From: Aestuariicoccus sp032586235
GTDB taxonomy: Bacteria; Pseudomonadota; Alphaproteobacteria; Rhodobacterales; Rhodobacteraceae
DNA: 64,000 nucleotides
NCBI RefSeq assembly: GCF_032586235.1
Contig: NZ_JAWHTD010000006.1
Span: 62,001-126,000, forward strand
Reading direction: 5' to 3'
The first letter of the stretch is position 1; each line of letters begins with the position of its first letter. The notes under the pieces were generated by a model. That model was not told the DNA's origin. It was given only the letters and a program-made list of their open reading frames with translations, and did no database searches. Both the position numbers and the translations under genes were made by a program. Shown piece by piece: positions 1 through 8,979 of this stretch.

Positions 1-453
1 AAAGCGAACCTTGCGCGCCTCGAGGTCGGGCAGGCCGCCCAGCGGGTCGATCACCGTCCCGTCAGCGCGCGCGTAAAGCGCGTTCATGGTGAAGTCGCGG
101 CGCAGCGCGTCATCCTCGATCCGGGTCGAATAATGCACCACCGCGCGGCGGCCGTCGGTTTCCACGTCCTTGCGGAAGGTCGTGACCTCCAGCCCCTCGC
201 CTTCGGTCACCACGGTCACGGTGCCGTGGTCGATCCCTGTGGGCACCGGTTTCAGACCTGCGGCCTCGGCCAGCGCAATGACCCGTTCGGGCACCGCATC
301 CGTCGCGATATCCACATCCGACACCGGCACGCCCAGCAACGCATTGCGCACGCAGCCGCCGACGACCAGCGCCTGATGCCCGGCGTCCGTCAGCAGGTTC
401 AGAACCCGCTGCGTGGCCGGGGCCGTCAGCCAATCGCCGGTGACGCGGGTCAT
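1..453 (-). CDS. cca: CCA tRNA nucleotidyltransferase, 3'-truncated by the window
   Basis: N-terminal part of a class II CCA-adding/poly(A) polymerase-type nucleotidyltransferase, which adds or repairs the 3' CCA of tRNAs. Reading from 453 downwards, the protein shows the family's head: a VVGGCVRNALLG flavin-like loop, then DVDIAT (the metal-binding DxD of the Pol-beta fold), then DALRRDFTMNAL, which is the RRDFTxNA signature. About 151 residues are present; the C-terminal tRNA-binding part lies beyond base 1. The ATG overlaps the stop of the upstream NUDIX gene by 4 bases, so the two are probably co-translated. Family assignment is secure. Confidence 0.9.
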   Translation of the reverse strand, partial: MTRVTGDWLTAPATQRVLNLLTDAGHQALVVGGCVRNALLGVPVSDVDIATDAVPERVIALAEAAGLKPVPTGIDHGTVTVVTEGEGLEVTTFRKDVETDGRRAVVHYSTRIEDDALRRDFTMNALYARADGTVIDPLGGLPDLEARKVRF

Positions 454-1055
454 GGCGCCATCCGGTCAGCCAGCCCGCGCAGGATCCGCGCGGTCGCGCC
501 CCAGATGTAGTACGGCCCGAAGGGCACCGCATAGTAATGCCGCCGCTGCCCGCGCCAGCGGCGCGATTGCACCGTGTAACGCGCGGGGTCCATGACATGC
601 GCCAGCGGCACAGCGAACACCTCGGCCACCTCGCCGGGTTCGGGGCGAGGATCGAAGGGCGCGGTGACGCGGCCGATCACAGGCGTGATCATGAAGCCGG
701 TCACGGTCTCATGCGGGGGCAAGGCCCCGAGGATGTCGACCGACGCAGACGGCAAGCCGATCTCTTCCTCGGCTTCGCGCAGGGCGGCGGCGGTCGCGTC
801 GGCGTCGGTGTCGTCCTGCTTGCCGCCCGGAAACGCCACCTGCCCCGGATGATGCCGCAGCGCCGAGGAACGTTTGGTCAGCCAGACATCCAGCCCGCCG
901 GTCCGCTCCTCTACCGCCATCAGAACCCCGGCGGCGCGCAGTTTGCGGCCTTCGGGCAGCACCACGCCCGGATTCAGATCGAAGTCCGACGACGCCGCGC
1001 TGCCCTGCGCAAGCGCGCGCCGAAGCGCCTCGATCTGATCACTTGCCGTCGTCAT
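450..1055 (-). CDS. NUDIX hydrolase, probable CoA pyrophosphatase
   Basis: 201-residue NUDIX protein. The NUDIX box is visible as FPGGKQDDTDADATAAAL followed by REAEEEIGL, matching GX5EX7REUXEEXGU with the first Glu replaced by Asp. Just before it lie WLTKRSSALRHHPGQVAFPGG, the UPF0035 pattern of coenzyme A pyrophosphatases (NudL type), which hydrolyse CoA or oxidised CoA. It sits between hslO (17-base overlap upstream) and cca (4-base overlap downstream), a compact minus-strand unit. The substrate is inferred from the family, not shown by the sequence. Confidence 0.82.
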   Translation of the reverse strand: MTTASDQIEALRRALAQGSAASSDFDLNPGVVLPEGRKLRAAGVLMAVEERTGGLDVWLTKRSSALRHHPGQVAFPGGKQDDTDADATAAALREAEEEIGLPSASVDILGALPPHETVTGFMITPVIGRVTAPFDPRPEPGEVAEVFAVPLAHVMDPARYTVQSRRWRGQRRHYYAVPFGPYYIWGATARILRGLADRMAP

Positions 1056-2025
1056 CGGCCTCGAACCCCACGGTGGCGGGGTCCAGCTCGTAATGGGCGC
1101 CGCAGAACTGGCAATCGGCGGTGACGATGCCGTCGTCCGTGGTCATCTTTTCGATGTCGCTGGCCGAATAGATCGACAGCGACTGGCGCACCCGATCCTC
1201 CGAACAGGTGCAGCCGAAACGCACCGTTTGCGCATCGAAAACGCGCGGGCCTTCCTCGTGGAACAGGCGCACCAGCAGGTCCGTCGGCGGCAGCGTCGGG
1301 CCGATCAGCTCGATATCGTCGACCGTATCGAGATGGAAATTCACCCGGTTCCAGTTCTCGCTGTCGTCGTCGTGCACGATGTCGCGCGCGGCCAGCAGGC
1401 CGCCCTCGCCCGATCCGCCGTCCTTCGCGAAGGGCGAGGCCTTGGGCATGTGCTGCACCATGATCCCGCCGGCGCGCCAATGCTCGGCGATGCCCGGCTC
1501 GGTCGATTTGCCGAACGACAGCGAAAACCGCGTGGGCAGCTGTTCGGACTGGGCGAAATAGGCCTCGGCGCATTCGCGCAGGCTGCCGCCGGCGATGGGG
1601 GTGATGCCCTGATAGGGCGTCGTGCCCTTGCCCTGGTCGATCAGGATGGCGAAATAGCCCTCGCCAAGCTGCGCGAACGGCGCGGCGCCGGTCACGCGGC
1701 CAGCGTCGAAACTGGCGTAGGCGCGAATGCGGGCCGAATCGCCCTCTTTCTCGGGGCCGTAGTAATCCGTGGCGATCATCCGCACCGCGCCCTTGGTCTG
1801 AACCTGCAAGGACAGCTTCCAGCGCAGCTTGATCGTCTGGCCGATCAGCGCGGTCAGCAGGGCCATTTCCGCCACCAGCGCCTCGACCGGGGCGGGGTAA
1901 TCGTGCTGCTTCAGGATCCCGTCAAGCACGCCATCCAGCCGCGCCACGCGGCCGCGGATGTCGGATTGATCGAGCTGAAACGGCAGGACTGTATCGTCCC
2001 AGGCGATTTTTGTGCCTAAGGTCAT
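1039..2025 (-). CDS. hslO: Hsp33 redox-regulated molecular chaperone
   Basis: 328-residue Hsp33 family protein, a cytosolic holdase activated by oxidation and unfolding. The C-terminal zinc module is present: CTC (in FGCTCSEDRV) and, about 35 residues later, CQFC (in DCQFCGAHYELD), giving the CxC...CxxC set of zinc-binding redox cysteines. The body carries the expected GEGYFAILIDQGKGTTPYQGI segment. It is first gene of the hslO-NUDIX-cca minus-strand cluster. Length is normal for the family (about 290-330). Confidence 0.93.
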   Translation of the reverse strand: MTLGTKIAWDDTVLPFQLDQSDIRGRVARLDGVLDGILKQHDYPAPVEALVAEMALLTALIGQTIKLRWKLSLQVQTKGAVRMIATDYYGPEKEGDSARIRAYASFDAGRVTGAAPFAQLGEGYFAILIDQGKGTTPYQGITPIAGGSLRECAEAYFAQSEQLPTRFSLSFGKSTEPGIAEHWRAGGIMVQHMPKASPFAKDGGSGEGGLLAARDIVHDDDSENWNRVNFHLDTVDDIELIGPTLPPTDLLVRLFHEEGPRVFDAQTVRFGCTCSEDRVRQSLSIYSASDIEKMTTDDGIVTADCQFCGAHYELDPATVGFEADDDGK

Positions 2026-2102
2026 GGGGTTTCCTTATGGGCCGGGGGTTGGCATACCGCGACCATATAGGCGACCACAAGGCAGGGACCAAGGGGCAAG
2101 CT

Positions 2103-2540
2103 ATGATCCCACGGTATGGCAGACCGCCGGAGAACGGCAGGAAATATATCCGCAGACCCGGGGTTTACGCGATTCTGCCGCGCGGAGCGTCGTTGCTGGT
2201 CACCCATCAGGAGCGGCCCTGGTCCGAATTTCAGCTGCCCGGCGGCGGGGTCGATCCGGGCGAATCGCCCCTGACGGCGCTTTATCGCGAGGTGTTCGAG
2301 GAAACCGGCTGGCACATCGCGCGGCCGCGCCGTATCGGGGCCTTTCGCCGTTTCACCTACATGCCGGAATACGATCTTTGGGCCGAAAAGCTCTGCACGA
2401 TCTACATGGCCCAGCCGATCCGCGCGCATGGTCCCGCGCAAGAGGACAACCACCTGGCGCTCTGGATGCCGCACGAACGCGCCCGCCGCGAGCTGGGCAA
2501 TCCCGGCGACCGGGCCTTTGTCGCGCGTTATTGCGGCTGA
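2103..2540 (+). CDS. NUDIX hydrolase
   Basis: 145-residue NUDIX protein starting MIPRYGRPPENG at an ATG preceded by an AGGGG-like ribosome site; the open frame extends 31 codons further upstream, but that part lacks homology-like sequence and runs back into the hslO promoter region. The NUDIX box reads LPGGGVDPGESPLTALYREVFEETGW, with the catalytic REVFEET Glu cluster complete. Substrate cannot be deduced; the family includes 8-oxo-dGTP and ADP-ribose hydrolases. It is divergent from hslO and converges on the response regulator-phosphatase gene, whose end it overlaps by 13 bases. Confidence 0.8.
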   Translation: MIPRYGRPPENGRKYIRRPGVYAILPRGASLLVTHQERPWSEFQLPGGGVDPGESPLTALYREVFEETGWHIARPRRIGAFRRFTYMPEYDLWAEKLCTIYMAQPIRAHGPAQEDNHLALWMPHERARRELGNPGDRAFVARYCG

Positions 2541-3817
2541 GCGCCGCCGAGCATATCGAATTCGACCAGCGTTGCAGACACATCGTCCTGCAGGCTCTGT
2601 TCATGGTCCATCCGCTTGCTCAGCCGCCAAAAGAGATCGTCGAGAAATTCCGGGCCCTCTCCATGCCCGTCGCAATCGGCGACGATGTCCAGCAAGCCGT
2701 CTTCACCCAGCATCCCGCCATTGCTTAGCTCCGCCTCGGTGAAGCCATCGGAATAGATCAGCAGGCGGTCGCCCGGCGCCATCACGAAATCGACGGGGTC
2801 ATAGCACACCTCGTCCACAAGCCCGATCGGCAGACCGCCGTCGCCCAGAAAGCGCGTACCGCCATCCGCCTTCAGCAGCAGCGGCGGCGGATGGCCGGCC
2901 TGCACCAGTCGGGTCCGCCCTGTTCGCAGATCGACCTTGGCAAAGGCCATCGTCATGTATTCGGCGACGCCGGGATCTGCCGACAGACGCTCGTTCAACA
3001 GCTGCGCGACGTGTTCGGGCCGGCGCATGCTGGAAAAACCGGCGCAATCGCGGTCGAAGGCGAGGTTCTGTTCGGGAAACAGACTGGACAGATAGCCCGC
3101 CACGCGCGCGGTCACCAGCGCCGAGGTGATCCCGTGCCCGGACACGTCGATGCCATAGGCGCCGATCTGCGCGTAATCCGATGCGAAGGCCCCCACCAGA
3201 TCGCCGCCGACATGGCCGCAGGGCTTGAGCAGCATGCTTACCCGCGACGTCCCGAAAACCCGGCTGCGATCCGGGACAAGCGCCTGCTGGATCGTCCGCG
3301 CCTGCTGCAGATCGCGGTCGATCTCGTCGTAGACAGCCTGCAGACGGTCCAGCGTTTCGGTGATCATCCGGTTCTGCGAACACAGTTGCTGCTGCATCGC
3401 GATGACCCTTGCACCGGCATTGATCCGGGCGCGCAATTCGTCGGAATTGACCGGTTTGGTCAGGAAATCGTCCGCCCCGGCATCGAGCCCGCGCGCGATC
3501 TCGCCTTTTTCGGATTTCGAGGTGAGCAGGATGAAATAGCCATAGCCCTGGCGCGGCATGTCGCGGAAATGGCGGCAGAACTCCAACCCGTCCATACCCG
3601 GCATCATCCAGTCCGACAGCACCAGATCGGGCGGGGTCCGGCGGCAGATTTCCAGCGCCTCCTGCCCGGAACTGGCCTGCATCACCTCGAACCCCAGCCG
3701 ATCGAGAATACCGGTGATGATCCGTAATTGTAGCCGGCTGTCGTCGACCACCAGCACGCGGCGGAGCGTCGAATCGGCGGCCGAAAATTCGGCATCTGAA
3801 ATCTTGGCCGTGTGCAC
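2528..3817 (-). CDS. Response regulator fused to a PP2C (SpoIIE/RsbU-type) phosphatase
   Basis: 429 residues. Residues about 19-135 form a receiver domain: acidic pair VVDDS (25-26), phosphoacceptor D69 in LSDWMMPGMDG, and the conserved K in FLTKPVN. A helical linker (about 140-190) leads to a PP2C/SpoIIE serine phosphatase domain with metal-binding aspartates in GGDLVG, GIDVSGHG and LLIYSDGFTEA. Such proteins act on phosphorylated anti-sigma antagonists in partner switching. Start is GTG at 3817, with GGGAGAG eight bases upstream. It is divergent from an Hpt-domain gene, suggesting one phosphorelay. No anti-sigma factor or kinase gene is nearby. Input signal unknown. Confidence 0.88.
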   Translation of the reverse strand: MHTAKISDAEFSAADSTLRRVLVVDDSRLQLRIITGILDRLGFEVMQASSGQEALEICRRTPPDLVLSDWMMPGMDGLEFCRHFRDMPRQGYGYFILLTSKSEKGEIARGLDAGADDFLTKPVNSDELRARINAGARVIAMQQQLCSQNRMITETLDRLQAVYDEIDRDLQQARTIQQALVPDRSRVFGTSRVSMLLKPCGHVGGDLVGAFASDYAQIGAYGIDVSGHGITSALVTARVAGYLSSLFPEQNLAFDRDCAGFSSMRRPEHVAQLLNERLSADPGVAEYMTMAFAKVDLRTGRTRLVQAGHPPPLLLKADGGTRFLGDGGLPIGLVDEVCYDPVDFVMAPGDRLLIYSDGFTEAELSNGGMLGEDGLLDIVADCDGHGEGPEFLDDLFWRLSKRMDHEQSLQDDVSATLVEFDMLGGAQPQ

Positions 3818-3967
3818 CAGGCTCTCCCGCGTCTTACTCGAACGAAAATCTGATTAGCATCCGTCGGCTTAACGCCATCTAAATGTTAAAATGCTTTGGA
3901 ATTCCCATTCGCGCCTAAACGTCTTGTTCAGGTTTGCCGCCAATACCACCCCAAGGAGGTGGTTTGG

Positions 3968-4300
3968 ATGATCGACTGGGACCGCGCCCTGGAGCTGCGC
4001 GAAGAAATGGGCGAGGATGGGTTTGACGAGGTGATCGAGCTCTTCCTGACCGAGGTTGAAGAGGCGCTCGATCGGCTGGGCGACGACGCGGGCAACCCCG
4101 CCGCAATGGAATCAGCGCTGCATTTCCTGAAAGGGGCCGCGTTGAACCTGGGTTTCAAGGGGTTCGCCGCGCTCTGCGCCAAGGGCGAATCCGAGGCGTC
4201 GGCAGGCGATGTCTCGGCCATAGAAACAGACGGGGTCCGTGCGCTCTATCATGCCTCGAAAACCGATTTCCTGACCGGTCTGCACGCCCGCGTGGCCTAA
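3968..4300 (+). CDS. Hpt (histidine phosphotransfer) domain protein
   Basis: 110-residue single-domain protein. The Hpt signature HFLKGAALNLGF contains the phospho-accepting His, followed by the usual Lys-Gly and small residues; the rest is predicted all-helical. The open frame begins at 3896, but an excellent AGGAGGT at 3954-3960 is seven bases before the ATG at 3968, which fixes the start. It is transcribed divergently from the response regulator-phosphatase, so it is a likely phosphodonor or acceptor for that receiver. Its end overlaps the end of the convergent SDR gene by 4 bases. Confidence 0.85.
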   Translation: MIDWDRALELREEMGEDGFDEVIELFLTEVEEALDRLGDDAGNPAAMESALHFLKGAALNLGFKGFAALCAKGESEASAGDVSAIETDGVRALYHASKTDFLTGLHARVA

Positions 4301-5112
4301 ATCCTGCGGTGAAGATCGCGCAGGTCGGGGTTTTCGTCGTCCCAGACACGCGCGCGCAATTTGCGCATCCCCTCGATCCAGCGGTCCATGTCAGCCATGC
4401 GGCCCCGGGCCAGATCGGCGGCCTCGGGGTGCGGCAGGATCAGAAAGCGCCCCGCCCTCAGCCCCTCGACCAGCGCTTGGGCCACATCGTCGGGCAGGAT
4501 CACCCGGTCGTGCGGGCGATCCTCGGCGCGGTCATCGTCATAGCCCAGCAGCGGGGTGGCGACGTAAAGCGGGCAAACGACCGACACGTTGATCCCCTGG
4601 TCACCATGGCTGATCGCCAGCGATTGCGCCAGGCTGACGGCGGCGTGTTTCGTCGCCGAATAGGCCGCGTCGCCGATCTGCGACAACAGCCCCGCGGCCG
4701 AGGCCACGTTCAACAGCCAGCCTTCGCCGCGCGCGATCATGTCGGGCAGGATCAGGCGGCAGGCGCGCACATGGGCCATCACGTGCACATCCCAGCTGTC
4801 CTGCCATTGCGCATCATCCGCCGAAACCGCCATGTCGCCGTCGCCACGCGCAAACCCGGCGTTCGAGCACCACAGGTCGATCTGGCCAAGCACCCGGTTG
4901 GCATGGGTCACCAGATCCGCGATCTGCCGAGGGTCGCGCACATCGCAGGCCAGGCTGTGACCGCCGATCTCTTCCGCGACCCTTGCCGCCGCCGCGCCAT
5001 CCAGATCCGACACCAGCACCCGCATCCCCTGCGCCGTCAGCGCGTGGGCGATGGCGCGCCCGATCCCCTGCCCCGCACCGGTGACGACCGCGCTGCGCCC
5101 GGCGAACCGCAT
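4297..5112 (-). CDS. SDR-family NAD(P)-dependent oxidoreductase
   Basis: 271-residue classical short-chain dehydrogenase/reductase. Cofactor motif TGAGQGIGRAIA lies at residues 11-22 and the catalytic YSATK at about residue 153, with the preceding Ser in NVASAAG. Substrate is not predictable. The start codon shares one base with the stop of ilvA (TGATG), so it is translationally coupled to threonine ammonia-lyase; this may hint at an amino-acid-related substrate but is only context. Confidence 0.85.
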   Translation of the reverse strand: MRFAGRSAVVTGAGQGIGRAIAHALTAQGMRVLVSDLDGAAAARVAEEIGGHSLACDVRDPRQIADLVTHANRVLGQIDLWCSNAGFARGDGDMAVSADDAQWQDSWDVHVMAHVRACRLILPDMIARGEGWLLNVASAAGLLSQIGDAAYSATKHAAVSLAQSLAISHGDQGINVSVVCPLYVATPLLGYDDDRAEDRPHDRVILPDDVAQALVEGLRAGRFLILPHPEAADLARGRMADMDRWIEGMRKLRARVWDDENPDLRDLHRRI

Positions 5113-6338
5113 CAGATCACGAATTGCGCCAGGACCTCATCGTCGGTGATGTCCTGATAGGCGAAGCCATGCGCGTCGAGCTTTTCGAACAGCGTCTCAA
5201 AACCCTGCGGATCCTCGGTCTCGATACCGATCAGGACCGACCCGAAGTTGCGCGCCGATTTCTTCAGATACTCGAACCGGGCGATATCGTCCTTGGGGCC
5301 AAGAAAGTTCAGGAAATCCCTGAGCGCCCCGGGCCGCTGCGGCATCCTCAGGATAAAGTACTTCTTCACCCCGGAATAGCGCAGCGCGCGTTCCTTGACC
5401 TCGGGCAGACGCTCGAAATCGAAATTGCCGCCGGTGGTCACGCAGACCACGGTGCGCCCGGCGATGGATTGCCCCAGGTCTTTCAGCGCATCGACAGACA
5501 GCGCCCCCGCCGGTTCCAGAACGATCCCTTCGACATTCAGCATCTCGAGGATCGTGGTACACAGCCGGTCCTCGGGGATGGTCAGCGTATTGGCAAGGCC
5601 GACGCCGCTGAGACGGGCAAAGGTGCGCGCGCCAATCTGACCCACCGCCGCGCCATCGGCAAAGGTGTTCACCTGATCGAGCTTGACCGGACGCCCGGCC
5701 TGCAGCGCCGCCCGCAGGCAGGCCCCACCCGCCGGTTCGACAAAGGTATACTGACATTCCGTTCCGAAATAGCTCAGCATCCCGGCGCTAAGCCCGCCGC
5801 CACCCACGGGCAGCACCAGATGGTCGGGGGCGTGACCCAGCTGCGCCTCGATCTCGACCGCGACGCTGGCCTGGCCCTCGATCACGTCGTCATCGTCGAA
5901 CGGCGACAGGAAATGCCCACCGGCCTCGGCGCAGAATTCCTGCGCGGCTTTCAGCGTGTCGTCGAAATAATCGCCGATCAACCGGATCTCGATCGCGTCG
6001 CCGCCGAACATGCCGGTTTTCTGGATCTTCTGCTGCGGCGTCGTCACCGGCATGAAGATCACACCCTTCTTGCCGAAATGCCGGCACATGAAGGCGACGC
6101 CCTGCGCGTGGTTGCCCGCACTTGCGCAGACAAAAAGCGGCACGTCGGGATGTTTGCGCATGGCGTTGAACGCCCCGCGCAGCTTGTAGCTGCGCACCGG
6201 GCTCAGATCCTCGCGCTTGAGCCAGAGGTCGCAGCCGTAGCGCTCCGACAGATGGGCATTGCGCAAAAGCGGCGTGGCGGGAAAGACCTCGCGCATGGCC
6301 TGTTCGGCCAGGCGGGCGTTCTGCTTAAACTCGTCCAT
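5112..6338 (-). CDS. ilvA: Threonine ammonia-lyase
   Basis: 408-residue PLP enzyme that deaminates threonine to 2-oxobutanoate, first step toward isoleucine. The PLP lysine is in VRSYKLRGAFN, the phosphate loop in PVGGGGLSAGML, and the C-terminal approximately 90 residues (from RMPQRPGALRDFLNFLG) look like one ACT-like regulatory domain. This is the one-domain, approximately 400-residue form rather than the 514-residue E. coli form with two ACT-like repeats. It is first gene of a two-gene unit with the SDR. Confidence 0.9.
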   Translation of the reverse strand: MDEFKQNARLAEQAMREVFPATPLLRNAHLSERYGCDLWLKREDLSPVRSYKLRGAFNAMRKHPDVPLFVCASAGNHAQGVAFMCRHFGKKGVIFMPVTTPQQKIQKTGMFGGDAIEIRLIGDYFDDTLKAAQEFCAEAGGHFLSPFDDDDVIEGQASVAVEIEAQLGHAPDHLVLPVGGGGLSAGMLSYFGTECQYTFVEPAGGACLRAALQAGRPVKLDQVNTFADGAAVGQIGARTFARLSGVGLANTLTIPEDRLCTTILEMLNVEGIVLEPAGALSVDALKDLGQSIAGRTVVCVTTGGNFDFERLPEVKERALRYSGVKKYFILRMPQRPGALRDFLNFLGPKDDIARFEYLKKSARNFGSVLIGIETEDPQGFETLFEKLDAHGFAYQDITDDEVLAQFVI

Positions 6339-6376
6339 GCGTCACTCGTGGCCCATGCCCGGCGTCAAGGCAAGCC

Positions 6377-7132
6377 TTAGTCGATGGATCGGCCTTCGAC
6401 GAAATGGCCGTAAAGCGTGGTCAGAACCGATATCCCGATGACCGTGGCGAACCAGCTCACCACCAGGCCGTAGATCAGGTTGATGACCGAGGTCGGATCG
6501 CCGTTCAGCCAGCTTGGCAACTGGATCACCACGCTGGCCCCGATGACGATCAGCGCGAGCGTCAGAATGGTGCCCGACTCGCCCTTTGTCGCGTCCCATG
6601 CCTCGCCGAGCGTCAGCTTGCGGCCCAGCGCCGCGGCGGGCAGCATCACCCCCAGCCGGAAGAACACATAAGCCGCAAGCCCCACGATCCCCAGCGACAC
6701 CGCCGCGCCAAGCGGCGCAAGCCCGGCCGCGATCAGCCCGGCCGGGACAGAGGCGACGATCACCGCCAGTACCACCATCAGCGCGATCAGGATCGACCGC
6801 CCCAGATAGGCCATCATATAGGATCCGTGCCATTGCGGCAGCCAGCCGGTCGGATATTCTTCGGCCAGCACAAAGCGGTGCCACGCCACCGCGATCCAGA
6901 GGCTCGCAACGACCGCCAGCAAGCCAAGGATCAGGTTCACGACCATCGCGCCCGGATCCATCATCGGCATTTCCATCCCGCCACCGAGATCGGTCATCAC
7001 GGGCGGGTTGGCGAAGACATACAGCTGGTTGGCCACCTGCACGAGGTAGAGCACCAGAGACACCCGCAGCGCGGCCCCGAGGTTGTTCAAAACCAAACGG
7101 ACGGAATGGGTGAAGATGTGCCAGCCTTTCAT
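6377..7132 (-). CDS. Multi-pass membrane protein of unknown function
   Basis: 251 residues from the ATG at 7132, chosen because AAGGAT lies about 8 bases upstream; an alternative TTG/ATG eight codons earlier has no ribosome site. It begins MKGWHIFTHSVRLVLNNLG and contains about six hydrophobic segments (for example LILGLLAVVASLWIAVAW, LIALMVVLAVIVASVPAGLI and ILTLALIVIGASVVIQL). No catalytic motif is visible. The pattern resembles a membrane family frequent in Rhodobacterales, but I cannot name a function. It lies alone, 38 bases downstream of the ilvA start and divergent from argG. Confidence 0.75.
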   Translation of the reverse strand: MKGWHIFTHSVRLVLNNLGAALRVSLVLYLVQVANQLYVFANPPVMTDLGGGMEMPMMDPGAMVVNLILGLLAVVASLWIAVAWHRFVLAEEYPTGWLPQWHGSYMMAYLGRSILIALMVVLAVIVASVPAGLIAAGLAPLGAAVSLGIVGLAAYVFFRLGVMLPAAALGRKLTLGEAWDATKGESGTILTLALIVIGASVVIQLPSWLNGDPTSVINLIYGLVVSWFATVIGISVLTTLYGHFVEGRSID

Positions 7133-7266
7133 CGGAACGATCCTTACGCAAAACACGGTCCGACCACGCCTATCACGCTTTCAAGGCAGGTCAACGCGGG
7201 CAATCTTGCCCCGGGGTCGAAAACACGTTACCCCGCGCGGCAAATCCTGACAGAGGAACACAGCCA

Positions 7267-8493
7267 ATGACCGCGCCCAAGAAAGTCGTGCTTGCCTATT
7301 CCGGGGGCCTCGACACCTCGATCATCCTGAAATGGCTGCAAACCGAATACGGTTGCGAGGTGGTGACCTTCACCGCCGATCTGGGCCAGGGCGAAGAGCT
7401 GGAACCGGCGCGCGAGAAAGCGCAACTGTTGGGGATCGCGCCCGAGAACATCTATATCGAGGACGTGCGCGAGGAATTCGTGCGCGACTTCGTCTTCCCG
7501 ATGTTCCGCGCCAATGCGCTTTACGAGGGTCTCTACCTGCTGGGCACCTCCATCGCGCGGCCGCTGATTTCCAAGCGGCTGGTCGAGATCGCCGCCGAAA
7601 CCGGGGCCGATGCCGTGGCGCACGGGGCCACTGGCAAGGGCAACGACCAAGTGCGGTTCGAACTGGCGGCCTATGCGCTCAACCCCGACATCAAGGTCAT
7701 CGCGCCGTGGCGCGAATGGGATCTGACCAGCCGGACCAAGCTGATCGACTTCGCCGAAAAGAACCAGATCCCCATCGCCAAGGACAAGCGCGGCGAGGCG
7801 CCGTTCTCGGTCGACGCCAACCTTCTGCACACCTCGTCCGAGGGCAAGGTGCTGGAGGATCCCGCGCAAGAGGCCCCCGATTACGTCTACCAGCGCACGA
7901 ACCACCCCGAGGACGCGCCCGACACCCCCGAATATATCGAGATCGGCTTTGAAAAAGGCGATGCGGTGTCGATCAACGGCGAGGCCCTGTCGCCCGCCAC
8001 GATCCTGACCCGGCTCAACGAATACGGCCGCGTGCACGGCATCGGCCGTCTCGATCTGGTCGAGGGTCGCTTTGTCGGCATGAAGTCGCGCGGCATCTAC
8101 GAAACGCCCGGCGGCACCATCCTGCTTGAGGCGCATCGCGGGATCGAACAGATCACGCTCGACCGCGGCGCTGCGCATCTGAAAGACCAGATCATGCCGC
8201 AATACGCCGAGCTGATCTACAACGGCTTCTGGTACAGCCCCGAACGCGAGATGCTGCAGGCGCTGATCGACCGCAGCCAGGAACACGTCACCGGCACCGT
8301 CCGGCTGAAGCTCTACAAGGGTCTCGCCCGCACCGTCGGCCGCTGGTCGGACCATTCGCTTTACTCCGAGGCCCATGTGACCTTCGAGGACGACGCCGGC
8401 GCCTACGACCAGAAAGACGCCGCCGGGTTCATCCAGCTGAACGCCCTGCGCCTGAAACTGCTGGCGGCGCGTGATCGCCGGCTGAAGGGCTAA
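7267..8493 (+). CDS. argG: Argininosuccinate synthase
   Basis: 408-residue enzyme of arginine biosynthesis that condenses citrulline and aspartate with ATP. The N-terminal AYSGGLDTSIIL is the ATP-pyrophosphatase P-loop; GATGKGNDQVRFEL and the aspartate/citrulline region SVDANLLHTSSEGK are both present. Length and all conserved blocks are normal. It begins with ATG after AGAGGAA and is followed after 4 bases by a small DUF3592-like gene. Confidence 0.97.
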   Translation: MTAPKKVVLAYSGGLDTSIILKWLQTEYGCEVVTFTADLGQGEELEPAREKAQLLGIAPENIYIEDVREEFVRDFVFPMFRANALYEGLYLLGTSIARPLISKRLVEIAAETGADAVAHGATGKGNDQVRFELAAYALNPDIKVIAPWREWDLTSRTKLIDFAEKNQIPIAKDKRGEAPFSVDANLLHTSSEGKVLEDPAQEAPDYVYQRTNHPEDAPDTPEYIEIGFEKGDAVSINGEALSPATILTRLNEYGRVHGIGRLDLVEGRFVGMKSRGIYETPGGTILLEAHRGIEQITLDRGAAHLKDQIMPQYAELIYNGFWYSPEREMLQALIDRSQEHVTGTVRLKLYKGLARTVGRWSDHSLYSEAHVTFEDDAGAYDQKDAAGFIQLNALRLKLLAARDRRLKG

Positions 8494-8497
8494 GACC

Positions 8498-8953
8498 ATG
8501 TCGCGGGTTGGCCGGTTCCGAGTGGATTGGCCGACCTTCGCGGGCGCCATGATGTTCATCCTCTTCGGCGCCGGTTTCGGCGGCTTCGGCCTTTGGCAGC
8601 TGGTCACGACCTTCAGCTTTCTGAGAAATGCGGTGCCCATTGAGGCGCTGCTGGTCGCATCCAATCGCTCCTGCGATGACGACGGCTGTACCTACTGGCC
8701 CGAATTCTCGTTCCAGTCCCCGGACGGCATCCCTCATAGCCTGCAAACCCAATTCGGCTCTTCGGCCTATGGCTGGGCCGAGGACAGCACGCAGACGATC
8801 CTCTACAATGCCGGTTACGGCTATGTCCGGATACCGGGTGCCGACGACCTTTGGCTGCTGGGCGGCGGGTGCTTTGCGCTGGGCGGATTGGTGTTCTGCC
8901 TCGGCTTCTGGATCCTGTTTCGGATGACGTTTTCGCGGGTTAAGCCGAGATAG
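8498..8953 (+). CDS. DUF3592-like small membrane protein
   Basis: 151 residues with two hydrophobic segments, one near residues 14-36 (FAGAMMFILFGAGFGGFGLWQLV) and one near 119-141, enclosing an extracytoplasmic-type region with C-D-D-D-G-C-T-Y-W-P and a RIPG motif near its end. This topology matches the DUF3592 family, whose function is unknown. It begins 4 bases after argG and may ride on the argG transcript. Confidence 0.7.
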   Translation: MSRVGRFRVDWPTFAGAMMFILFGAGFGGFGLWQLVTTFSFLRNAVPIEALLVASNRSCDDDGCTYWPEFSFQSPDGIPHSLQTQFGSSAYGWAEDSTQTILYNAGYGYVRIPGADDLWLLGGGCFALGGLVFCLGFWILFRMTFSRVKPR

Positions 8954-8979
8954 AGACTGATTTTCGACGGAACTAACCC

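Noticed and set aside
3869..3889. Possible CtrA site between the phosphatase and Hpt genes
   Set aside because: Two TTAA half-sites are 13 bases apart, not the 7 required by TTAA-N7-TTAA.
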